NCBI RefSeq assembly: GCF_000758165.1 | Contig: NZ_JNUP01000031.1 | Span: 1 to 64,000 of the forward strand | Source of the DNA: Spirochaeta lutea | GTDB taxonomy: Bacteria > Spirochaetota > Spirochaetia > DSM-27196 > Salinispiraceae | Direction: 5' to 3' | Length of the DNA stretch: 64,000 nucleotides | Part shown: in pieces, positions 58,801 through 64,000 of the stretch | Layout: each line of letters begins with the position of its first letter | Position numbering within the stretch: the stretch's first letter is position 1 | Notes under the pieces: model-generated | Databases searched by the model: none | The model's input: only the letters and a program-made list of their open reading frames with translations | What the model was told of the DNA's origin: nothing | Program-made: the position numbers and the translations under genes

Positions 58801-59684
58801 TGCCACAGGGGCCTGAGCCCTCCCGCTTCGTTGTCTGTGCCTACGGAAAACTCGGGGGCTGGGAGTTGAACTACAGCTCCGATATCGATTTAGTGGGAAT
58901 CTACGAGCCCCAGGCGGACCGGAGGACCGAGGAAGAGGAGCAAGGCTACACCAAGGTATTCAGGACCCTCGTCCAAGACCTGACTGATTTTACCCAGGAA
59001 GGCCAGGCATACCGGGTTGATCTCCGTCTGCGGCCCCATGGAGCCAGTGGACCTATCGTTTCCACCCTGCCCAGTTTCATTGACTACTACCGCCATCAGG
59101 GTGACCTCTGGGAGCACCAAGCCCTGATAAAAATGAAACCCATCGCCGGCAATCTGAGCATCGGCGAAATCGCCCTGGACAAGATCCGCCCCGACTATAT
59201 GAGCCGCTGGTCGGTTCAGGAAATCAAAGCCTCCATTGCCACCATGCGAGAAAAGGGTGTGACCGAGCATACCAAACACCGGCCCGGTCAAATTGATATT
59301 AAAAACGGCATTGGTGGTATCCGGGATATCGAATTCTTGGTCCAGGGAATGCAGCTTACCTCCTGCCACCGGGTTCCCGAAATCCTCACGGGGAATACCC
59401 TGAAGGGTCTGATCCTGCTTTTGCAGGCGGGGTTTCTTTCCCAGGGGGATTTTAATGCCCTGCGCCAGGAGTACACCCTCTTCCGAAGGATTGAACACTA
59501 CCTGCAGGTTGCAGAGGACCGTCAGCGCCATAGCCTCCCGGAAAGCAGTTTCGAACGAATCAAGCTTGCCCGGTGTATCGCCCCCCAGGTCGACTCCCAG
59601 GAGTTCTACAAATCCTTAGAACACACCATGCAGGGGGTCCGCCAACGCTATGCAGCCTTTCTTTCCAAGGATAGCTCAGGCTAA
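55806..59684 (+). CDS. glnE: GlnE-type adenylyltransferase with N-terminal ACT-like domains
   Basis: 1292 residues; most GlnE are about 950. Two nucleotidyltransferase domains are clear: GLGKLGGSALGYASDIEL near 499 and AYGKLGGWELNYSSDIDL near 1012, each followed by VDLRLRPHG. This is the adenylyl-removase/adenylyltransferase pair that controls glutamine synthetase. The extra N-terminal 350 residues contain two ACT-like patterns (IEITVIARDYPGLFSTLSGL near 77 and FFLFSISSALALHEVSIEAI near 240), as seen at the C-terminus of GlnD. It may therefore sense an amino acid, probably glutamine, without a separate PII step. No glnA, glnB or glnD is in the window. Confidence 0.88.
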   Translation: MKPHDYIEALAGVLDKTISRDWISQIISAVPEQKLDTLSVQKLSRIIPGLVALSRSQGPDTGSPGFYLFEDMQNDPRIEITVIARDYPGLFSTLSGLLSASGFEITLGHVVTTRAVSGQRLIIDTFSGTLAADQDPALWVDELKGTLGRILPYYQNPEQPAVQQSKYSPATQGAQGPESSGPHTSGRALVKRLVIEEVAAALSRTEIQPGKILAPMTITEENAPGVTRFSISSTDTPFFLFSISSALALHEVSIEAIDIQTEDERVLDILDLVDSHGNPITNPLILNRIKLSILLSKQFTYFIDRAPNPLMALERFDSLIQDIGEVRDEEDIRRFLASPQFQQELAALLGTSDFLWEDFIRVQHENILPMIKNIDEDHLLSTPPEDVEAALASHLQAAEKASLNGRGAVAAMDPLARLQQKIAAQTKALNEFKNRESFLVDLDHILVKNLDFFFLSRRLTALAEAVVKAALHIAWQEVVPRHGLPRTAAGVEAEWAVFGLGKLGGSALGYASDIELLFLFADNGSTDGPEKIANRDFFEKFFRSAAAKITARREGIFKVDLRLRPHGIDGPVAVKLQSFIDYFSKSGQAHSAERLALVRLRYIGGSKTLGDQVTRIRNQIIYQEDSIDIAELRSLRKRQIRTKDVADQINTKFSPGTLVDLEYNVQILQVIHGRQHEGLRVPGIHEALRQLSQLGTIEPEEAQAMTLAYQFFRKLINGLRMLRGNARDLFLPEENNMEYRYLARRIGYQRKEEQTESEQLRIDFETHSARVRSFVERHLGREAIPGETSGSVVDLVLSDSLSEDLIARVLQEGGIQNIQRGLVNLQSLAGSGSQRDTFAQVIVLAWDQIKTSTDPDMALNNWEQFVRRLEHPEVHYNQLLSQPKRLELLMRLFASSQFLSDTLIQNPGFFRWITDPRVVVKARDQIRMEEDLRMEAAEAENRTDWLNRLRRFRKREILRIGLRDIGLGVKIEEIMGEISFLARACCEVSLEQVWKRLSLPQGPEPSRFVVCAYGKLGGWELNYSSDIDLVGIYEPQADRRTEEEEQGYTKVFRTLVQDLTDFTQEGQAYRVDLRLRPHGASGPIVSTLPSFIDYYRHQGDLWEHQALIKMKPIAGNLSIGEIALDKIRPDYMSRWSVQEIKASIATMREKGVTEHTKHRPGQIDIKNGIGGIRDIEFLVQGMQLTSCHRVPEILTGNTLKGLILLLQAGFLSQGDFNALRQEYTLFRRIEHYLQVAEDRQRHSLPESSFERIKLARCIAPQVDSQEFYKSLEHTMQGVRQRYAAFLSKDSSG

Positions 59685-59714
59685 CCTGAAGCATCCCCGG
59701 GCCGCAACGCATCC

Positions 59715-60356
59715 CTATCGGACCAGCAGGATTGCCTCTCTTAAATGACGAGAAATACCGTCCCAATCCTGTGATGCCACCAGGGATTTCGGCACCATCC
59801 AAGAACCGGCGCATGCCAGAACATTGGGGAGGGACAGATACTCCAGGAGATTACCCGGTCCAATTCCACCGGTGGGCACAAAGCGTACGCCGGGATAGGG
59901 GCCGGAAAGGGCCTGGAGCATGGAGGGACCGCCAAGTACTCCAGCAGGGAACAGCTTCAACCGGGTTAACCCCATACGGATACCGTACTCCACCTCGGTG
60001 GGCGTCGCCACCCCAGGCAGCACAGCGGCTCCCTGATCCAGACAAAACCGCACAAGGTCAGCATTGAAACCCGGACTCACTACCAGCTCTGCACCTGCAT
60101 CCAGGGCAGCCCGGGCATCCTCGATATGCAATACCGTTCCTGCACATATCAGGAGCTCGGGATGGACTTCCTTGACAGCCCGTATAACCTCGGCTGCACC
60201 GGCGACCCGGAAGGTGAATTCCAGAACCTTGAATCCAGCACTCCTGGCGCGGTCTGCGAGGGTTATGGCCATCAGGCTGTTCTCAATACTCGCTAAGGGA
60301 ATGAGCCGTTCGAGGGAGAGCAGGGTAAATACTTCCTGAGGTGATCGTTTATTCAT
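59715..60356 (-). CDS. eda: 2-dehydro-3-deoxyphosphogluconate / 4-hydroxy-2-oxoglutarate aldolase
   Basis: A 213-residue KDPG aldolase. The catalytic Glu lies in LEFTFR near 46, the Schiff-base Lys in LKLFPAGVLGG near 135, and the phosphate loop in VPTGGIGPGNL. It cleaves KDPG to pyruvate and glyceraldehyde 3-phosphate, or acts on related keto acids. No Entner-Doudoroff dehydratase gene is nearby, so a role in uronate or hydroxyproline-type degradation is possible. ATG 60356 is preferred to the upstream frame because the family starts there. Confidence 0.9.
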   Translation of the reverse strand: MNKRSPQEVFTLLSLERLIPLASIENSLMAITLADRARSAGFKVLEFTFRVAGAAEVIRAVKEVHPELLICAGTVLHIEDARAALDAGAELVVSPGFNADLVRFCLDQGAAVLPGVATPTEVEYGIRMGLTRLKLFPAGVLGGPSMLQALSGPYPGVRFVPTGGIGPGNLLEYLSLPNVLACAGSWMVPKSLVASQDWDGISRHLREAILLVR

Positions 60357-60745
60357 ACCACCTAGTATCGGGAAGTTACATACAATGGGTAAGTACAACT
60401 CAAATACGGGAAACCTTGTCCTGGGGAATCTGAAGATGGCATAATAATGTGCTACCTTGGTAGCCTGCTGCTCTTTGGAGATACTTGGTCATGAAGGAGT
60501 AAGGATGCCGTCGGCACTGCATGACCGTACCATCGGTAGAGCGGGTAATACGATGCAGACCTCCCCGTGGGCGGCACTCCCCCTACTCTCCCCCTGGGCC
60601 TGGTTTCGGGGAACCCCGGTGTATTCGGCGCACGGTTCATGCAAAGCGGCGTTTTGAATGAACCTCAGAGCGTAGTAAAATAAAGAAACAATTGTCAGCC
60701 CGTACTTTGTTGTACTGTTATGAAAGACGGGTGAGGAGCGTTCCG
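60357..60745. other. Intergenic region of 389 bp between divergent genes
   Basis: It lies between the aldolase gene (minus) and the sigma factor gene (plus). Short open frames lack ribosome sites. A TTGTCA at 60693-60698 with TACTGT 15 nt later is a weak promoter candidate for the sigma operon. A GGAAC near 60609, with 17 nt before ACGGTT, could be an ECF-type element; both are speculative. Confidence 0.35.
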
Positions 60746-61228
60746 GTGCAGATTAATATTGATGACCTTTACCGAACCTACGGAGCCATGGTCTTCCGGC
60801 GGTGTCTTTCCATTCTCAAGGATGAGGATGCTGCCCTTGATATCATGCAGGAGGTTTTTGTCGTGCTGTTACGAAAACAAAAGACCTTAGATTCCCGTGG
60901 TCCCTCAAGCTTGCTGTACACCATGGCAACCAATTTGAGTATTAACGAATTACACCGCCGCCAAAACCAGCAAAAGCGCATTGAGCAAACCAGAGAAGAT
61001 TTTGAGATCCAGTCCCAGGATAACGCGGACGAACTGGTGCTGACCCGGCACTTTCTTGACCGTATTTTCACCCGGGAGGATGAGACCACAAAAACCATCG
61101 CCTGGTATCACTATGTAGAGGGCTACACCCTGGAAGAAACCGCTCATTTAGTAGGAATGTCCATGTCCGGGATACGCAAGCGCCTGAGAAAACTACGGGA
61201 ACGGGGCCTGGCCCTGAAGGAGGTGTAA
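60746..61228 (+). CDS. ECF-type RNA polymerase sigma factor
   Basis: 160 residues with sigma-70 regions 2 (INIDDLYRTYGAMVFRRCLS, DALDIMQEVFVVLL-type helix) and 4 (YVEGYTLEETAHLVGMSMSG, then IRKRLRKLRERG). Regions 1 and 3 are missing, as in ECF factors. GTG 60746 is chosen because GAGGAG lies seven bases upstream. It begins an operon with a membrane protein and a secreted caspase-like protein; that order suggests a sigma factor controlled by a membrane anti-sigma factor, with the caspase in its regulon or signalling path. Confidence 0.9.
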   Translation: MQINIDDLYRTYGAMVFRRCLSILKDEDAALDIMQEVFVVLLRKQKTLDSRGPSSLLYTMATNLSINELHRRQNQQKRIEQTREDFEIQSQDNADELVLTRHFLDRIFTREDETTKTIAWYHYVEGYTLEETAHLVGMSMSGIRKRLRKLRERGLALKEV

Positions 61229-61230
61229 GA

Positions 61231-62031
61231 ATGAGCTCTCGGAAACTTTATTATTCAGATGGAAGCAGAGTCTCGGACCTCACCGTGGAACAGGCGGTCT
61301 TGGGCGAGCTGGATCCTGAGAGGCTGGCCGAACTCAGAAAAATTCCGGGGTTTGATCAGGAGGTCCGGCGAAGGCGGGCAGAAGATCAGCAGTTTTTCGA
61401 AACCCACCCCCCTAAGACCATGATCGAGCAGATTGAAGCTCGGGCATCTGAATCACCTCGAAAAACCACTATTCTCCCCTTTCCAATCATGGGCGGCGTC
61501 GCTGCTGCTGCAGTCCTGGTAGTTCTACTGGCCGCAGGTCCTCTATCTGCACTGTTTACCAACCCGGGCGCACCTACTGACCAGGGGATCCGGTCCAAGG
61601 GCCTTGAACCGAGTCTGCACATTTTCCATCCCGACGAAACCACCCCCCAGGGGGTCCGTGAATTAGAGGATCGAAGCCTCGTCTCGGCCTTCGACACCCT
61701 GCAGATCAGTTATAATGCCGCAGGAAGGCGGTTCGGGGCGATCATTTCCATCGACGGCCGGCAGGTGGTGACCCTTCACCACCCTGAGCATTACAACGCC
61801 ACCCCGGAACTGACCCCCAGCGGCGAGGTCCTATTACCCTACGCGTACCAAATCGATGACGCCCCGGACCTGGAGCGGTTTTACCTTATTACTGCAGCCG
61901 AAGGCTTTGACCTTGCCGGGCTCTTAGATCGAGTGAAGCGGCAGGCTGCCACCCAGTCCTGGTTGATCACCGGGGAGCTTGAATTGGGGGAAGATTACCA
62001 GGTTGAGATGATCACCCTGAGGAAGGAGTAA
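61231..62031 (+). CDS. membrane protein, probable anti-sigma factor
   Basis: 266 residues starting two bases after the sigma gene, with AAGGAGG before ATG 61231. A 75-residue cytoplasmic, charged N-terminus (LTVEQAVLGELDPERLAELR) leads to one membrane helix (GGVAAAAVLVVLLAAGPLSALF at about 88-110) and an extracytoplasmic domain of about 150 residues with beta-rich pattern (RFGAIISIDGRQVVTLHH). There is no zinc-binding HxxxCxxC. The position and topology are those of an anti-sigma factor; the sequence itself does not place it in a known family. Confidence 0.65.
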   Translation: MSSRKLYYSDGSRVSDLTVEQAVLGELDPERLAELRKIPGFDQEVRRRRAEDQQFFETHPPKTMIEQIEARASESPRKTTILPFPIMGGVAAAAVLVVLLAAGPLSALFTNPGAPTDQGIRSKGLEPSLHIFHPDETTPQGVRELEDRSLVSAFDTLQISYNAAGRRFGAIISIDGRQVVTLHHPEHYNATPELTPSGEVLLPYAYQIDDAPDLERFYLITAAEGFDLAGLLDRVKRQAATQSWLITGELELGEDYQVEMITLRKE

Positions 62032-62033
62032 CC

Positions 62034-64000
62034 ATGAAACACGTAAAACCGGGGGTCGTATTCCTCTTTTTGCTTTTTGTTCCTACCCTCTATCTCGGCG
62101 GCCAGAGCGATCTTTCACCGGTCCGCCGCTTCGGGATTTTTATCGGCGCCAATGATGGCGGGCCTCAGCGGGAAACCCTGCGATGGGCCGTGTCTGACGC
62201 CAAGAGTATGCAATCGGTTCTCTCGGAATACGGGGGTATCCATCCCCGGGATACCCTGCTCCTGGAGGATCCCGGGCTGGCAATGGTTACCCAGCGGTTT
62301 CGAGAGTTAAGTTCGCTTTTACAGGAGGCCAAGTCCAGTTCCAGACGGGTGGAGCTCCTGGTGTATTACTCCGGTCACTCGGATGAGCAGGGCTTGATGC
62401 TGGGAAGTGAGCACCTGGAGTACCGGCAACTGCGGAATCTCATAGGCCAGGCCCAGGCCGATGTATCCATCGCGATCCTTGATTCCTGCGCCTCCGGAGC
62501 CTTTACCCGGACCAAGGGCGGGGTTCGTATTGCGCCGTTTTTGGTGGATGATTCCGCCGATATGTCCGGTCATGCCTATCTCACCAGCGCTTCGGAAACC
62601 GAGGCGGCCCAGGAATCCGACCGGATCGGTGCCAGTTTCTTTACCCATTTTATGGTTACCGGGTTGCGCGGAGCGGCTGATCATTCCAATGACGGCCGGG
62701 TAACCCTCAACGAGGCATATGAATATGCCTTCTCGGAGACCTTGAACCAGACCCAGAGCACCTATGCCGGGCCCCAGCATCCTAGTTACGATATTCAACT
62801 CAACGGCAGCGGCGATCTGGTTTTAAGTGATTTGACTGCAGCTAGTTCCGCCCTGACCCTGCCCCGGGACCTGGAAGGCCGGGTATACATTCGAACAGCC
62901 GAACACCGCCTGATCGCCGAGGTGGCGAAGGCTCCGGGCAGACCGGTTACCATCGGACTTGCTCCGGGAATATACACCATTTCCGTTACGAACCCCGATG
63001 GACTGTTGAGCACCTCCACCCGGGTTGGGATGTCCGGCCCCACCATGCTGCTCCGGGAGGATTTCCGTACGGGGCCCCTGGAGTACGCCCGGGTGCGCGG
63101 AGAGGTTCAACGCTCTCTGGACCCGAGCCTTCCCTCGGTACCGGGTGAACCGGTGTATCTGCCGGTCTACCCCAGCATTTGGCCGGGATTCTCCCTTTTC
63201 GGGCTGCATGATCCGGTAGTGACAAGCTTCTCAATCAGCCCGCTCTTGGCTGATGCATCCCAGGTGGCAGGGCTGCAGGTAGGGGGAATCGCCGGCTTCA
63301 CCGGAACCCTCTACGGTCTCCAGGTGGGAGGCATCTTCGCCCAGGGCAAGACCATCAATGGCCTCCAGATCGGTGGAATATTCGCCACGGCGGACCAGGT
63401 GAACGGCAGCCAGATCGGGGGGATTTTTACCCGGGCCGAGGACGTTAAGGGCGTGCAGATTGCGGGTATTACTGCAGTTTCCCGGGGAGATGTACGCGGG
63501 GCTCAGATTTCCCCCGTCAATGTCGCCCAAGGCACGGTCTACGGTTCACAGATCGGGGTAGTGAATATTGCCCATGATATGTACGGACTGCCCATTGGAC
63601 TATTCAGCTGGATAAAGAACGGAATTCATGACATTGCCTTCTGGTTCACCGGCGAGGAGGAGGGATGGGTTGGTTTCTTAAACGGGAGCCGGAACTTTTA
63701 TACGAGTTTCGCCGCAGGCGTCCAGACCGAACCGGGGATTGCCGAGCTTGAGGGCCTGACGGTGAGTGCTTCGGTAGGATACCGGGCAAGCCTGGGCAGC
63801 CTCTTCTTCATCGATGCTGAATTAGGGCTGAAACGCCTCGGTACCGGAGCCACGGCTGGAGAACGCTTGGCAGGCATCTTTACCGGCCCGGGTTCTAATA
63901 CCTTCCCGAATGCCCGCCTTCGGGCAGGCATCAGCCTGGGGAGTCTCAAGGGGTTTGTAGGCTTGGACGTGGACGGCTACATCCAGGGGTACACCAATCC
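62034..64000 (+). CDS. secreted caspase-fold protein with surface repeats (3' end outside window)
   Basis: At least 655 residues, open to the edge. A signal peptide (VVFLFLLFVPTLYLGG) precedes a caspase/C14-type domain: VYYSGHSDEQG with the catalytic His at about 115, and ILDSCASGAF with the catalytic Cys at about 152. A linker of about 200 residues follows. Then, from about 413 to 519, eight repeats of 15-17 residues occur with the pattern G-x-Q-[IV]-G-G-I (GLQVGGIFAQGKTIN, GLQIGGIFATADQVN), as in spirochaete surface-repeat proteins. The rest is beta-rich, perhaps a barrel. GGAAGGAG lies five bases before ATG. It is the third gene of the sigma operon. Confidence 0.82.
   Translation, partial: MKHVKPGVVFLFLLFVPTLYLGGQSDLSPVRRFGIFIGANDGGPQRETLRWAVSDAKSMQSVLSEYGGIHPRDTLLLEDPGLAMVTQRFRELSSLLQEAKSSSRRVELLVYYSGHSDEQGLMLGSEHLEYRQLRNLIGQAQADVSIAILDSCASGAFTRTKGGVRIAPFLVDDSADMSGHAYLTSASETEAAQESDRIGASFFTHFMVTGLRGAADHSNDGRVTLNEAYEYAFSETLNQTQSTYAGPQHPSYDIQLNGSGDLVLSDLTAASSALTLPRDLEGRVYIRTAEHRLIAEVAKAPGRPVTIGLAPGIYTISVTNPDGLLSTSTRVGMSGPTMLLREDFRTGPLEYARVRGEVQRSLDPSLPSVPGEPVYLPVYPSIWPGFSLFGLHDPVVTSFSISPLLADASQVAGLQVGGIAGFTGTLYGLQVGGIFAQGKTINGLQIGGIFATADQVNGSQIGGIFTRAEDVKGVQIAGITAVSRGDVRGAQISPVNVAQGTVYGSQIGVVNIAHDMYGLPIGLFSWIKNGIHDIAFWFTGEEEGWVGFLNGSRNFYTSFAAGVQTEPGIAELEGLTVSASVGYRASLGSLFFIDAELGLKRLGTGATAGERLAGIFTGPGSNTFPNARLRAGISLGSLKGFVGLDVDGYIQGYTN

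Overview
This 64 kb window looks like chromosome of a free-living, fermentative spirochaete (Spirochaetales, moderately high GC). The evidence is the combination of a trimeric-type [FeFe] hydrogenase with a Rex regulator, an XPB helicase gene pair, a fused AroDE, many large lipoproteins with LPP20/CsgG-like domains, a spirochaete-style surface-repeat protein, and CmoAB plus MnmEG tRNA modification genes. The species assignment is inference. No rRNA, tRNA, phage, complete insertion sequence or classical CRISPR-Cas locus is visible.

Layout. 1-11.7 kb: end of an unknown gene, an M20 amidohydrolase and a TPM-domain membrane protein, cmoA-cmoB, a GH36 alpha-galactosidase, a three-copy 60-bp-period repeat, a hemolysin III homologue, and a TetR-controlled ABC-2 export operon ending in a 41-residue membrane protein. 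11.7-19.8 kb: XPB helicase and its partner, aroDE, an exported protein and a degenerate-GGDEF/EAL protein. 19.8-28.9 kb: two divergent operons. One encodes the hydrogenase (HydC, a GHKL ATPase, a cysteine-less ferredoxin-fold protein, HydB, HydA). The other encodes Rex, two DRTGG proteins, a CBS-plus-ATPase protein and a PHP protein. 29-43.6 kb: cell-envelope and information genes (ftsK, uppP, lytic transglycosylase, a membrane protein with an Hsp70-substrate-domain-like N-terminus, a TPR protein, rsmG, mnmG, mnmE, a coiled-coil protein, a glycerophosphodiesterase). 43.6-51.6 kb: five minus-strand secreted or lipoprotein genes. 51.7-60.4 kb: alr, pepT, a DUF2156 protein, a large GlnE with N-terminal ACT-like domains, and a KDPG aldolase. 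60.7-64 kb: an ECF sigma factor, a membrane protein that is probably its anti-sigma factor, and a secreted caspase-fold protein with surface repeats that runs off the window.

Three window-wide themes stand out. (i) At least a dozen genes that begin transcription units have a -10-like TANNNT hexamer 6-8 nt before the start codon and no Shine-Dalgarno, as expected of leaderless mRNAs; genes inside operons mostly have good Shine-Dalgarno sequences. (ii) A 105-bp element with 20-bp terminal inverted repeats is present in four full copies and several relics, mostly at gene 3' ends. (iii) Short tandem repeats with periods that are multiples of three sit in or at the ends of several genes, including an array after pepT in which every unit carries an in-frame stop.

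The most promising poorly described systems are the sigma/anti-sigma/caspase locus at the right edge and the hydrogenase accessory operon (DRTGG, CBS-ATPase, PHP).
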